64,000 nucleotides of DNA from Emmonsiellopsis sp. PD_33 (lineage: Eukaryota > Ascomycota > Eurotiomycetes > Onygenales > Ajellomycetaceae): positions 62,001 through 126,000 of the forward strand of contig JANTQF010000035.1 of assembly GCA_032988165.1 (NCBI GenBank). The letters run 5' to 3'. Shown here piece by piece: positions 12,628-24,651 of the stretch (within the stretch, counting starts at the first letter, position 1; each line of letters begins with the position of its first letter). The notes under the pieces were generated by a model. It did not search any database. It saw only the letters and a list, made by a program, of their open reading frames with translations, and was not told the origin of the DNA. The translations under genes and the position numbers were made by a program.

Positions 12628-14163
12628 AAGACGGAACGATAAAAACCAAATGCGTTTCGACGCCAGACATTCCCGGAGCCCCAGCTGGTTGCTGGTGTAA
12701 ATCACCTGGGTGGGTTTCCGGGATGTGGTGGGAATGACGTCGACTGGCTCGATTATTTCTTTTTCAACCACATATTTAACGACCCGTAACGACATCAATA
12801 TTCTTTGTTCAAAATTAAAGCGGACCGGCGTTTTTTCTTTTCTTTTTCTTTTGTTGTGCAATTATTGTCAGATGGGACGATTGAGAAAGCGCGTCTGCTA
12901 CTAATATATTTACTAAAGTCACGGTTAGCATACTCAGAGGGATATGGAATAGACTGGGACCTGTTTTGCTTAATATTTCATTTTCATTTAACTACCAGCG
13001 AGGATAATATCCTGCCCTTTTTCTTTTCCTTTTTTGTTGTGATTTTCTCTCGCTCTGTGACGTTTGTCAACGGCCAGATATCTCATGGCCCCTCACTATA
13101 TTACTTACAAAAGAAGCAAAAGGGCATAAATTTCCTACTCTCGCTCTCTATCTCTCTCATCTATTCCTAATGTTGTTTTGCCTGGATTTATCCAATCTGA
13201 GGCGCCAAGAAATTTGCTTTGGTCGTTCTGAGACCAAGCCCCTTTTCTCTCGTTTGACTTTTCATATATGTGATGTAATCATAATCCTTTTTATTAGCTA
13301 TATATCAGAAAGCCAGGGCTTGTATCGTCTATATTATGTTTTTTTGGTTGGTGTTTACTTTTCTACTTCTTCTTCACAGCAGCTCTACACTGATGATTCC
13401 ATTCCTATTTGTACGTTTTTGTTACTATGCCTGTGTCTGTGAAGGGATTAAATGACTATATTCTGAATATAATAGCTTTATGTGTGATGCCATGCGTTTT
13501 GCGGTTTCGGTACGACATCTATTCTATCTATTCTAGTACACCGCGGATTAGTTGTGAAGTAAACATTCCCACCAAGTTCATACAGCTGTTTCCCTCCTTG
13601 CCTCTTAACCTGTTAGGTTTGTGTTCGGTTTAAGATATTCTTATGATGAACTGTATATAGATAAACTACACAGATGCAAACAATAGAGAGAATACACCTA
13701 AGTTTGATGTAGTTATATTAAATCCTATTAGTTGCGGAATCTGCTGTCCTGTGTTAAGGAACTCTTCAGCAGCAATCCACGTCATGTAACTATGTATGCA
13801 AGTTTGCGGCAAAAAGGCGACGCATGATATCATGTCGATACTGGCATGCAGCCAACGGGAGTTGGGGATCCTCTACAAAGTCTTAATTTTTTGTTTCTGG
13901 TTAATTCTAATTCGAACTGATATATGCATAACATTACTGCATATAAAAGCGTACATGCAGAAGAGTCACATATACTGATCCCATCCTAGCCCGCAGAACG
14001 TCAACCTGGATGGTATGTAGGTACATTACATATAGGCAGCGTGCATCAATCCAATCCATAATAACATACATAATCTATGATATTTTCTTTCTTTAGGATA
14101 AACCCCCGCAGTGTTCCACGGCATCATTGATCGTGACGAAACGACACATATCCCCCCCGTTCA
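12628..14163. other. Intergenic region between convergent plcA and dehydrogenase genes
   Basis: T-rich and low in coding signal, holding the 3' flanks of two convergent genes. The open frames here are rich in Phe/Leu/Ser from T-rich DNA and show no domain. I see no gene. Confidence 0.6.
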
Positions 14164-15006
14164 TCACCCAGTTGACGAAGTAATCCCCCCGTCCACAACC
14201 AGTTTCTGGCCAGTAATATACCGCGCCTGATCAGAAGCCAAAAACGCAACCGAATAAGCAACCTCAAAGGAATCTCCCATCCTCCCCATAGGCACAGCCT
14301 GATGCCTCTTCTCCACAAACCCCTCCAAGTCGCCCCCTGCATACTTATCCGCCAACAACCCCACAAGCGGCGAATGAATCAGCCCAGGCACAACAACATT
14401 CAACCTAACCCCCCTCTTCGCATAAATAACTGCCGTGGCCTTTGTAAACTGTATCACCGCGGCCTTGGTAGCACTATACGCCACCTGCGGCTTCCCAATA
14501 TATCTCATCCCCGCAATCGACGAAACATTAACCACAACCCCACCCCCTGCCTGGCTCTCCATGATCGGTAACACATGGTGGCAGCACAGATAGACCGATT
14601 TCAAATTAACATCAGTCTGTCTGTCCCAGGTCTCTTCCGACATTTCCGCAGGCCCACCGGGCTCCGATCGTCCGACGTTGTTGACCAAGATATCAATGCG
14701 CCCGCCATAGCGCGCCCGACACGCTTCCACGAGTGCCTTGACGTCCGCGTCCTTGGTGACGTCAGCGCTCGTCACGGTGCATTCGCCGCCTTCGGCTTGG
14801 ATGCGGCGCTGTGTGTGCTCGGCGGCAGCTAGGTGGAGGTCGCAGCCGAATACTTTGGCGCCGTTGGCGGCGAGGACGCGGGCGGCTGCTGCCCCGTTAC
14901 CCCACATGTTTTGGTCGCCGGACTGGCCGATACCCGTTAGGAGGACTACTTTGCCCTTTAAGTCGGGGTAAGTTGCGGGGGTGTAGGGGGGTGTGGCTGT
15001 GGACAT
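14164..15006 (-). CDS. Short-chain dehydrogenase/reductase (classical SDR)
   Basis: A 280-residue single-exon NAD(P)-dependent oxidoreductase. The Rossmann fold starts at about residue 17. The glycine motif is TGIGQSG followed by an insertion and GNG (24-38), longer than the usual TGxxxGxG. D81-V82 is the adenine-ring contact and NNVG (108-111) the structural motif. The catalytic tetrad is N133, S161/S162, Y176 and K180 (YSATK). The C-terminus has the usual VPMGRMG...ASDQARYITGQ...VDGG ending. Full length for the family. The substrate cannot be told; classical fungal SDRs of this sort act on sugars, polyols, acyl groups or secondary metabolites. Soluble, with no targeting signal. The gene is convergent with plcA; no biosynthetic cluster is visible around it. 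Confidence 0.93.
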   Translation of the reverse strand: MSTATPPYTPATYPDLKGKVVLLTGIGQSGDQNMWGNGAAAARVLAANGAKVFGCDLHLAAAEHTQRRIQAEGGECTVTSADVTKDADVKALVEACRARYGGRIDILVNNVGRSEPGGPAEMSEETWDRQTDVNLKSVYLCCHHVLPIMESQAGGGVVVNVSSIAGMRYIGKPQVAYSATKAAVIQFTKATAVIYAKRGVRLNVVVPGLIHSPLVGLLADKYAGGDLEGFVEKRHQAVPMGRMGDSFEVAYSVAFLASDQARYITGQKLVVDGGITSSTG

Positions 15007-15372
15007 TTTTGGGGAGTTGCAGGTGGTATGGTACAGCGGTGAGTGGTAGTGTTTGGGTTGAGAAATTGAAAAGAAGATATAGTTAATGGTGTTCTATATG
15101 ATTAGATAGACGCAGCAAATATGTGTATATCTTTTAAATACATGTCGTAAATGAAATAGGTGGCCCTTTTATAGGCTGACGCGGGGAATTTTCAGAACCT
15201 ATCATTGCGGGGTTTGTCCAATCGGGATCGGGATTCTCGGGAGTTCTGAGGTAATTCGAAGTTCCGCTCAGGAATTGCGCCATCTAGCGTCTGTATTTGG
15301 AGCCGAGTATCTAGTAAGCAGGCTCCGCGCACGCCTCGAGGGAATATAGATATCATTTTCTGTTCACCCGCT
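15007..15372. other. Gap upstream of the dehydrogenase
   Basis: Contains the promoter of the leftward dehydrogenase gene and the 3' flank of the F-box gene. No further gene seen. Confidence 0.5.
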
Positions 15373-16572
15373 CTACCCCCTCGAAAGGGCATCATTGGTC
15401 GTCCAAGGGTAATGCTTTGACGGATATAGAGACCTGGGAAAGCGGAGAGAGAAAAAATCCCCTGGGTTCTCTGGGTCATTTACCCCAACAGGATAGATTG
15501 TTTGACTGGACCATGTATTGTCCGGATGTGATACTTTCCCCAAATTCCTGACTGTGGTAACAGAATAAGTATCCGTTACCTCTGGCCTGCCCCTAGTCTC
15601 GACGGCATCCGTTAGGTAGAAAGAGGTATCGCAAAATGTGCAATGAAGGGGCAGATCACATCCTGGCAACAGTAACTCCAAAACACGATTGGTAGAACCA
15701 GGTAGTGGGTCTTTGTAACGTCTTTGGCGCAAGAACACGGTTCTCATAAGAAAAGTATGGACAGTCATGTGCGGACAGAGTAGTCGTGGTAAAGTTCTCA
15801 CCCCCTCGGGTGTCCTCTGATGCGAAACGATTTCGTACTCTGTTAAAATGGATAATTCTCCTTCCTCCCCCAAGGCTGGGTAGACCCTGGTGCGGATATG
15901 GGCTCCGAAATAGAAATTCGTACACATATGAGGCGGTGTTTTATATGCATCTTTCTCCTCTAAGGCGATGCTCATCCGTTTTTTATCTCTGAAGGTAATG
16001 GTTGTACATGGGCATATATTGACCAGACCACCAAGTTTTCCAAGGCCACAAGATCTATTATCAGCAGGAGTTAAGACCTCACGAGTCGAAAATTCTCCAA
16101 CGGGGTGTAATTTGAGGCAGGTTGAGCAACAAAGCCACTGATCGTTTTCTAGAAGTCGAAGGAGCTTCCATCTTTCGGAGCGCAGGTTGGTTGTGTTTTC
16201 AACGGGGCAGTCGACCAGGTATACCTCTTTAGGAAATCGAAGTACTTGGGACTCCACATGATGTTTGGTATATTGAAAGAGGGACTTGCAGGTAAGACCA
16301 AGGCAAGCCTGGGATGATTCGGGTAGATGACGGTTGATTTCAAGGAGCAGTTCGACCGGTAGCATTGTAAAACAAGAAACTGTCCTTGGCACGGTAGTTC
16401 GCGGTGGAGCAGCTCTGCCTGTGGTTGTAGCATCAGTTGTCGCTGGAAAGAATACATGGCGTAACCAGATGAATATGTGGTGGATGCAATCGAGCACAGC
16501 ACGCAACGGAGCCATTCTTCGTCGGAAGATGATCCGGAGTGAGCGATGGGGAGACAGGAGCATGTCGGACAT
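15373..16572 (-). CDS. F-box domain protein, fungal Cys-rich type
   Basis: A 399-residue protein with an F-box at about 68-105 (core MLPVELLLEINRHLPESSQA), the segment that binds Skp1 in SCF ubiquitin ligases. A basic and hydrophobic N-terminus (10-43) precedes it. Downstream are Cys clusters C148-C149-x2-C152, a CPC pair near 187-189 and CTFC near 313-316, a layout typical of the large family of fungal F-box proteins with a zinc-binding-like C-terminal region. Substrate unknown. Single exon as read. A donor-like GTAAAT near 15482 (minus sense) means a small 3' intron cannot be excluded. It is the first of the minus-strand genes left of the tRNA. Confidence 0.8.
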   Translation of the reverse strand: MSDMLLSPHRSLRIIFRRRMAPLRAVLDCIHHIFIWLRHVFFPATTDATTTGRAAPPRTTVPRTVSCFTMLPVELLLEINRHLPESSQACLGLTCKSLFQYTKHHVESQVLRFPKEVYLVDCPVENTTNLRSERWKLLRLLENDQWLCCSTCLKLHPVGEFSTREVLTPADNRSCGLGKLGGLVNICPCTTITFRDKKRMSIALEEKDAYKTPPHMCTNFYFGAHIRTRVYPALGEEGELSILTEYEIVSHQRTPEGVRTLPRLLCPHMTVHTFLMRTVFLRQRRYKDPLPGSTNRVLELLLPGCDLPLHCTFCDTSFYLTDAVETRGRPEVTDTYSVTTVRNLGKVSHPDNTWSSQTIYPVGVNDPENPGDFFSLRFPRSLYPSKHYPWTTNDALSRG

Positions 16573-16936
16573 TTGTTACTGAGTTGATACAAGAAACTGA
16601 TAAATGCACGAGTCCGTATATATCCGTTTATTAGGCGAAGATGGGGTTGAAAAGCCAGGAATAATCCATCCACCACCCGATATAAATAAGAGAGGAGCTG
16701 GATGACGCAACAACACCGATTCGTGGACGTCGGCTCTTTAGGAAGCTAATACAGAGCCGGCAAATCCGGGAGCCTTCCAAGGTTAATGTCATAAGAAATA
16801 AAGTTAACAAAAGTAGCCGTCAACTCCCAGGACAGCATATATACGTGGTGATCTTCAGCCAAACAGCAGGCAACCGTAAATACACTTTTGATAGACGCAG
16901 GTGTTGCAGAGGAGCAGCAATTTTAACATCGAAACA
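16573..16936. other. Gap between the F-box gene and tRNA-Ser
   Basis: Holds the promoter of the leftward F-box gene. An overlapping frame on minus runs through its 5' part but shows no domain. Confidence 0.45.
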
Positions 16937-17017
16937 GGCGCGATGGCGGAGTGGTTAACGCGAGAGACTAGAAATCTCTTCCCTTCGGGGGCGTAGGTTC
17001 GAATCCTGCTCGCGTCG
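16937..17017 (+). tRNA. tRNA-Ser (anticodon AGA), intronless
   Basis: Folds as a type II tRNA. The acceptor stem is GGCGCGA with TCGCGTC (one G-U pair). The D arm is GCG/CGC around GAGTGGTTAA. The anticodon stem AGAGA/TCTCT carries loop CTAGAAA, so the anticodon is AGA. A long variable arm TCCCTTCGGGGG is present, as required for serine, and the T arm is GTAGG-TTCGAAT-CCTGC. Discriminator base is G. The internal A box (TGGCGGAGTGG) and B box (GGTTCGAATCC) are intact. It reads UCU codons, and UCC/UCA through inosine. Confidence 0.96.
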
Positions 17018-17023
17018 GATTTC

Positions 17024-17028
17024 TTTTT
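17024..17028 (+). terminator. RNA polymerase III terminator of tRNA-Ser
   Basis: A run of five T residues on the sense strand seven bases after the tRNA discriminator base, as expected for Pol III termination. Confidence 0.8.
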
Positions 17029-17808
17029 ACGTTTTTGCCCCCCCTTGCCCCGTACGATGTTGGGTCAATAGAAAGAAAGAAAAGAAGGTTCTTTTTTAGA
17101 TCCCGTGATACATTTCTCAGGAAATAGCAGGCTACTGCAATTTTCAAGGACAATAAATTCTTACAATTTTATTAGAAGCTTTCATTGATTATTCCATGGC
17201 CGCCATTGGCTGGTGAAGGCAATCAGAAAGTTTGGAACGCTAAAATCATGCTTAAACCCTATTGTCATTAGTAAGCAGTCTGGACCATTTCTAGAGATCA
17301 CGTGAATATCTTTTCTTAACCTCAACCTTCAGCTTTCAAGGCTGCGAATCATCTTCCTCACGACAGAGAAAGAATGGATACCCCAATTTAAAGGCGCGAC
17401 CCTTCAGTCCGCATTGGAGATGTTGTCTGGCACATCAATATATACTTCCTCGTGCGCCCGAGCCACCTCAATATATGAATCTTACCGGGGTTTGAGATTA
17501 ATTAATAATTGGCCAAGTCAATAAAACGATATATGTTAACAAGAACCCCTCGGCTATTTGATTTAATATAATATGAGGAAATGGATGAAGACGATATTTT
17601 AAAGAATACGCCCATTGTAGGACGTTTGTCAATGCAACTGGACTTGCATTAAGAGGACGCAAAAACGTATTTACAACTAAGAGTAAGTGAGCCAAAGTGA
17701 GATGAACACATGCTCGGTTAACTCATTCCCTTGACACAGGTTCGTTGACTAAAAGTGGAATCACTCGCATCGCAAGCCATCGACTATCCCACTATTTATT
17801 TAACCTAT
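17029..17808. other. Gap between tRNA-Ser and the DUF4360 gene
   Basis: AT-leaning, no gene seen. It contains the 3' flank of the leftward DUF4360 gene. Confidence 0.5.
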
Positions 17809-18670
17809 TTACTTGCCGATGCTAGAGTTGATCACGCCGAGGTCGAAGTCTCCACCACCACTAGCCTCGCTGGAGAACTGTTAGTCGATCCGTTATTGTG
17901 TGAGACAAAGGCTAGAAGACATACCCATCGCAAGTGCGCCATGCAACATGTAGTTGCTGAGTGAAGGCAATAGTGGCATCGTCGTTGGACAGCTCGCCAG
18001 AACCCTCCGATTCTGTCGAGGTAAGAGCAATACGGTTGTTGATGTTGAGCATTCCCTCAGCACCGCAGGGGGACCAGACGATGGCCGTATTTTCAACCTG
18101 GTCATTCTTGACATAAATGTCACCGGCAAGCCATTCCTCACCAGAAATGGTAGCCCTAGTGATTGCCTAACTTACACCGTTAGTATGGAAGCCCGCAATG
18201 ATGTACCCGACAGATTGGACATACGGTATCGGCGGCACTCTCCGAGAAGAAGTACGCGGAATAGAAATTTCCAGTCACACCCTCGTCGAGCCTGGCGTAA
18301 CCGTGATAGGTAGCATCCAGAACTGAGTATTGGAATCCTCCTGGATACTGCAATCTGAAGTGAAGCTGGCAATTCTTGGAATGGTCTGACATCGCGGTGC
18401 CAGGGCCAATATATGTCTGGAAGGCATCGAACCCGAAAGTAACGACCTATAATTTTATTTCGTCAGTTACGCGACGCCAAACATGAAAATCCTCTGCACA
18501 CTTACAGTGCGGTCTTCGGAGATAATCGTGCTCACTGTCCCCTGAGGACATCCATTACCAGAGTTCTCGGTCTCGATTATTTGAATTTCCTCGGGGTTCG
18601 GGGCCTGGCGACGCTCAAGTGGGCTCGCCAAGGCGAGAACTGGAAGGAGAAGAAGAACAGCGGAAAGCAT
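17809..18670 (-). CDS. Secreted DUF4360 family protein, four exons
   Basis: I assemble this from exons 18670-18506, 18446-18225, 18166-17925 and 17869-17809 (introns 59, 58 and 55 nt). Donors are GTAAGT, GTATGT and GTATGT; acceptors are TAG, TAG and CAG; clear CTAAC branch sites lie in introns 2 and 3. The product is 229 residues. A signal peptide (MLSAVLLLLPVLALAS) is followed by a dibasic RR site. Diagnostic family features are GNGCPQGTVS near 39-48, FGFDAFQTYIGPG, a conserved NCQL, WSPCG and WRTC. DUF4360 proteins are small secreted fungal and actinobacterial proteins of unknown function. If the last intron is not removed, the protein ends five residues after WRTC instead (stop at 17912). 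The first three exons are near certain; the fourth is likely. Confidence 0.85.
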
Positions 18671-21600
18671 TTTGGCTATAAGATTGGCTATTATTACTGA
18701 GGTCGGAGGGTATTCCTTGATTGGATTTGCGATGATGATCAGCAGTTTATATGGGGGACGAGGGTCATTTTATACCCTTTCTGGGGGTTTGACAACTAGG
18801 AATCAGCTCTACAATTAGGCATACCAACCATTTCTGCCTATATTGTATCCTGTTGTTTCCAGAGTGTCTCCTGATGGCCGGATGACCTGTCCAATTCGGA
18901 TAGAGGAGAGCCTTCCCAAATTAATGAAAGGGTTACCCCGGAAGGACATGAAAACCCTGGACAGGCGCTACGTGTGTGAACCGAACGATATAGCAAGCTG
19001 AGTCAAGAGCGAAAACTGAGGTGATTCCAAATTGTTCGGCATGATACAGAATAAGCCAAACAACTATAGCGCAGATTCCAAAAACGAAACCCCACCCCAG
19101 GGCCGGGAAACCCCTGATCATAACCCAGATATACTGGGGAAATCTGTTGCACTGACGCCGCTGATCCCCACATGGTCGGATTCGTCTACCATTTTCCGGG
19201 GTAAGCCCTATCCAAATACCTGATTGACTCACGTTATATTGAGGTAGGTCTAGAAGCTCTATTCCCCTAGTTGATAACGACAGCACCTAGCTATTTTATT
19301 GACATGGACATCTCATCAGAGACCACGGTTTCATTAGGGACCGAGGGAGGAAAGCTCAGGAAAGCTCAAATTACTATATAGGATCCGAGAGAAGGCGTGA
19401 GGTCGCGTTTTGGTTACGAATAACTTTGTTGCTGGAGCCGAGGAGAGGAGAGTAATCTAGGCGGCTTTTGAGATGTCTTGGGAGCTATGAAACCATAAAT
19501 TGAAACGTCAATTGACCTGTAATCTCCACAATATTGTATACGGCGTCTCTATCTAAAGACATTCGTCTAACGCCACATTTCCCCCTCCCATCTGATATTG
19601 CTAAGCGTATATTCTCACACCCCCCCCCCTCCCTAATACGAGCCCGAACGTCGAAACATGGAAAAAGCCCCAAATTTCGCAGTCGAGCCCCCCTGAGCCC
19701 TATATAGAGCATCGAGGGTTTTCTAGACACCCCGATTGCCACTAGAATCCGGAGCCTAGAGGCAAGCGAGGAGCAGTAATACCCTACTAAATGCATGTGT
19801 CTAGCGATCACGGGTTCTCTAAATAAATGCCAAAGTTTTCCCATTCGGGTTGAACCCTCAAAATAGATGTATGGGTATTTATTTTTGTTTCCACCGGGGC
19901 CGGGGCCGGCCAAGACGGCATCGATCCCGATCCGTTCGGTTATATACATTATATATACGGACGGAGCTGAGTGATTACTTTGTTTTGAAGAGTTGTTTGA
20001 CGTGCCGGGCCCAATGGATTCGGGTAGATAAAATAATTCTACCCCCCACCTATTTTCACTTCAGGTCAAGACACAGGTTTCTATGAGCGTTTGTAGATAA
20101 TAGATTAGCATGCTCCTCAATGGAGGAGATGAAAAACAAGACAAAGACTGGTGCCAATAACCTCTCGTCAAAAGCTTGACTGGACCGCTGCAATAATTCT
20201 CTGATATTTCCGCCTGTCCTCACACTGCTGGGGGAAAATGCCTAACCCTCGCTCCTTGATAAGCGTCTGGATAGACAGCTAGGTACTAGACCTCATATAT
20301 TTACCATTTTTACGCCTGCAAGAATTATCCATAGTGATAATATAGCTTGTATATGGCTTAATTTAAACTTTGCTTTCCAGGAACGGGCGGCGAAAGCAGG
20401 CCTAATAAGCTAGCTACAATACCCATATATTAATTTTTATATGCAACTATGTTCTTACTAACAAGCTGCATAAAAACGGTAAAGAGCAAACAAGGCCAAT
20501 TTTTAATCTACGGTTAACCCCGTATAATCTGGTGGCGCTTTCTGGGGGGCTGGGCGAAAATATAGATTTAAACACGCGACGATTGATGCATATTGCATAC
20601 AGGGGGTATCCTTCCAAGCCTTGGGAAAAAGACATTGGTTTTCGCATGACTGTCATTTAGATGTATCCCTATGGGCATAATATACTACCTCGGCGTCGGA
20701 ATCGGTTATGGCTTGTCCGATACTCACTGTTCTTTCACTCCTCCGAACTCCTGAAATCCGATATTTGCCAGATACATAGTCAATCAAAATAGATTGAAGC
20801 CGAGATTCTTCTCCAAAATCTAGCCCCCAGAGACTCGAGGAAGCCAGGATTTGCTACACGAAATGTTGGGGAGGATCGGGTCACCTGGGTAGTCTTACGA
20901 ACCAAATGCATGCAATTCGGCTCGCGTAGCCCCATAAGCCGCATCTATATACAAATTAAGAACTGAGCGGAGAGTAAAACCGGTAAGCACCAGTCTGCAC
21001 ATTCAATCTCGATCGTGACCCAGACGCAAAATTCCAAATGAAAATTCCACCCCTATGTTCGACGCTCCTTATCAGCAGCTGGCTAGGTTATATCTCTTCC
21101 CTATCCGTCGAGGCCGGCGCAATTTACCCAAATAGTCATATCATAGCCACATGCATATTCAGTTTTCAGATGTAACATCCCATATCGACAAGCTTGTCAG
21201 AAACATGGAATAGCAAGACCCCCGCCACATTCCCTTTGCAGCTCATCCGGGACAAAAGTGCCTCATCCCTCACCTCATTACCTTAGTCACCGGTATGTCC
21301 GCGGAATTGTGCTCTCATCTCGGGCATTTGTGATATTTGCTATAGACGGCACGTGGGGAATAGAGTGAACTGGGACAAGGGGGAAAGTTGTCAGGATACG
21401 TACATACGTATATGCACAAATCACAGGTATAGGACGTCACATATGGGCACTTGCCAAGCTGATAGATATTCCAAGCTGACAGATATTGAAAGGGATGGCA
21501 CAATGTGGCAAAGGTCTGGATTCAGGAGTGTCTTTGTCGTTGTTGTTGTTATTGTTCATGTGTGCTGCTAACAGAAAAAAACCCCTGAATCCTCAGCTAG

Positions 21601-22311
21601 ATCCAGCTTCCCCGATTCTGCCTATCCGTACCATGATTAACCTTTAAGCGATATTCCCCCACATAAATAGAAAGACAGATATAGGCAGGAGGGAATCCTT
21701 GGCTGTATATGTCTAATGCTTGCATATAGCGAACAGACAAGCGCCAAAAGATGTATAAGTGACGAAAGACCTAGGCTAAGAACAGCAAATGTGTGATCAA
21801 TAATAATAGTAGCTGAGTTTGGACCTCTCCACTTCGCTCGTATTTTATTTATTGTTTTAGGGACTCGTGCATTTCCACAATAAAATGAACGAACATCTTG
21901 ACTAAAATCAAAAACAGTAACGCCATCAGACTCCACGCGACCGACAGTAAGCTATATTTAACATCTTGCCGGAAATAAAGCTGAGAGAAAGGGTGCTTGA
22001 AAATCAAGATAGAAGGTAAAATGTACCAAGAAGGTATGAGAGATATAAAGGAAAGGTTTTCAACGAAAAGAATAAGTCCAGTTGATGAGAAGCAAGATAT
22101 TGACTCCCTTTGTCGCCTAACCGATCGGTTCGATGTGACGGCGATTTGCGGGTGGATGAGCGGCTCGACCTGTTCCAGCCGATCAATGGGATACTAGGTT
22201 TAAGGAAACTTCGACCTTAATTTTTCGCTCGTCACATTATGGGGCCCTCAGGATATCCCGAACAAGATTGAGAAGGCATTCCAGAAGGCACTCTAGCCAT
22301 AACGCCACGAA
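18671..22311. other. Intergenic region without a supportable gene
   Basis: The 5' part (18671-18800) should be the promoter of the DUF4360 gene, which is transcribed leftward. The rest holds several frames of 60-154 codons, for example 18933-19286 and 19485-19949 on minus, with no domain and no convincing introns. CpG is present, so this is not yet the mutated repeat compartment. Confidence 0.5.
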
Positions 22312-23237
22312 CTACTCGCCGATGCCGAGTACGTCCTTCAAGACGGAGATTTCAGAATGATTTCTAGTATTCTCCATGAGGTGACACCAGGGAACCTTAA
22401 CGTTATACCCTTTCATATCCGACGTTACGGGGTCCGTGATTTCGGCTTCAAAAAGCAACTCCCCTCCATTCTGCTGCTTGTCGCCGGATTGCAGCATATC
22501 ACCTGCCAACATACGTTTCAAGCCCTGGGTAATCCCTTTAACAACTAAAGATGCGAGCGACGATTGGGCATATTCTGGAGCATATGAGCCCCTATTCAAT
22601 GTCCGAGTCATGCCGAAAAGGGTGTACAGACGCTGGGTAGGGTCGGTATAAATAGGGAATGGACACTTCGTTACCTCCTCGTACATAGGTATGAGGCTGT
22701 TTGCGCCGCAGCCGACAATCGCTATCGTTGTATTGGGCGGAAGCACTGATTGGGACGGAATAGAGGAGCTAAGAGCGGTTATATATTCTTGACAGGACTA
22801 GAATTATAAGTATTAGCTTTCTCTTCCGAAATTTTTTTAACTGGTCTGTGGACCTCTATATAATAGCTCAATCAACTTACTCCACAGAAAAAGTGTCTAA
22901 TGAAAATAACCAAGACCCTTTTTGTTTCTCCAGGCCTTGAAGGCATATATAGGTCTTCAAATAGTTGTTCCTTCCCCTCTGCATCTAAAATTGGTATTCT
23001 CGCCACCTTTCTCAATACCGATTCCGAGGGACAGAGGTTCGTTTGAAAAGGAGTAGCAGTGGCATTGCCGCCATTTGATGGGTTAGAAATTTGTCTCAGA
23101 GACGAAGATTTCGACGTCGCGTTCGAAGATGAGCGGGTGGACGAGTCTAGCGTTGCACGTTGGCCCTCTTCCGATTCAAGCTTTCCCCTTCGCCTGTGGG
23201 GAGACGAACTGTGTGGCGGAGTGTGACGACCACTCAT
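22312..23237 (-). CDS. Peroxiredoxin-like (AhpC/TSA, PRXL2/AAED1-type) thioredoxin-fold protein, two exons
   Basis: Spliced from 23237-22881 and 22797-22312 (intron 83 nt, GTAAGT...TAG) into a 280-residue protein. The N-terminal 65 residues are Ser/Thr-rich and probably disordered. The thioredoxin-like domain starts near 80 with VLVIFIRHFFCG, and the intron falls inside the redox motif: C118-G119 end exon 1, S120-C121 begin exon 2, giving FxCGSCQEY. Further marks are TTIAIVGCGA, CPFPIYTDPTQRLY and LFGM, all typical of the antioxidant-enzyme family PF13911. It probably reduces peroxides or lipid quinones in the cytosol; the substrate is unproven. The frame has no stop or shift once spliced. 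It is the last intact gene before the repeat block. Confidence 0.88.
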
Positions 23238-24460
23238 CGTTATGAAGTATTCTCGGTGAAGTTTAGATAAGAAATCCGGTTTCTATCCAGGCAATCACGG
23301 TGGAACCCGACAATAGGATGGCACAGCCTTCGGAAAACAAACCCAGAAGCTCAAAACCGCACGATTGCAGGAGGCTTCGTCCTTTTCTATGCCACGTCAG
23401 GAGGGACACATCTGTTTTTGGGAGATCGAAGCAGCGACTATAAGAACGATAACTTCGATCTTTGGGGTGGTACAATGGATCGCATATAATATATCCGTCG
23501 TTCGTTGAAAACCTCTATGGCGGAGGGGTTTCCCATAAAATAGCGGTGGAAAGGACACCGGCGATGGTGGCGGAGGTAGAATGGCAAGTATGAAGGGTCT
23601 TTGTGACAACGCACACAGTTAGATGGAGCTAGGCATGAAAATGAATCTTAGAAACGGCATTTGAAAATAAGTTCAAGGTGAGTGAATAATAACGTCGGGA
23701 GAAGAGAAATTGAGAAATTGCCAGTACCGGGGATAAACCAACCAGACAGTCTCAAACAGAGTAGCTAAATTAGATGGATCGTGCAAGTATCAAACACCAA
23801 ATAATATCGAACGCGGACATGGGCTAGGTAAAGATATAATCCGGATAATATATGTACTGACCAGAAATTGTTGGGAGATTTCAAAAAAATAAAATAGATA
23901 ATATGTTCAGAACCCGTCATCAGGCCCTTATTAGTATTTTTGAATGGGTGGCGCGGGGGATATAAAGTAAGCTTCAGCATCTTGGGGGGAGATAGCATAG
24001 GACAAGGTAGGCATGTTTGCCCGATCTTCAAACGATCTTGGTAACAAATAAGCGGACGGCTCCTGTCTTCCTCGCTGAAGCTGCTGCAGGGGATCAGAAT
24101 GTCAACCGAAGGATTACTCCACAATCAAAAATAGAAAGACGGCGTCTTCTCAAGTTCTCATGGGTGTCGCAGAACGCTTCTAGCTGTTGGTACGAGTATC
24201 TAGTGAATTTTCAGATGTAACCAGGAGATCCAACAGATGTCGTCGCAGCAAGAAATGGCAACGTCACAGTCAGGTTTCACGCTAACATCTTGCTACCGCC
24301 AACCCCAGATGACACATTCGGTGCCCATTTGGATTTGGATGCTAACAAATTTGTATATAACCCTGATAGCTGCCAGTCGAGGAGCTATAGCTATATACTT
24401 TTTCCAACTTAGTCACCTTTTTTATCCCTGTCATTAGTGAGTTCATCCCTGTAATTATCG
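23238..24460. other. Gap between the peroxiredoxin-like gene and the AT-rich block
   Basis: Promoter side of the peroxiredoxin-like gene, then unassigned DNA with CpG still present. Frames at 24017-24220 and 24237-24437 (+) carry no domain and appear to be chance. Confidence 0.5.
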
Positions 24461-24548
24461 ATTCCTGAAGGATGCACATTACCTTTTAGGGACTGAGAGT
24501 AGAGAGTAAATCTGGGTTCAGCTAAATCAACCCTGGGTTTACACTATT

Positions 24549-24651
24549 TCAACCCCATTTTTCACACTAGTCCTAATTGGGAAAAATAAGCAATCTATTT
24601 TGACCCCACAACTGGCACACTAAGCCTAATTGGGAAATATATGGTCTATTT
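24549..24651. repeat. Two imperfect 51-52 bp direct repeats at the compartment border
   Basis: Copies 24549-24600 and 24601-24651 share CACACTA, CCTAATTGGGAAA and GTCTATTT/ATCTATTT blocks, with a partial third copy after 24652. They sit on the GC/AT boundary and may be an element edge. Confidence 0.7.

Noticed and set aside
18933..19286. 117-codon minus frame with one membrane-like segment
   Set aside because: No family resemblance and no supporting context; hydrophobic stretch alone is weak.
19485..19949. 154-codon minus frame
   Set aside because: No recognisable motif; likely chance.
24017..24437. Two short plus frames at the compartment edge
   Set aside because: No motif and no intron linking them.
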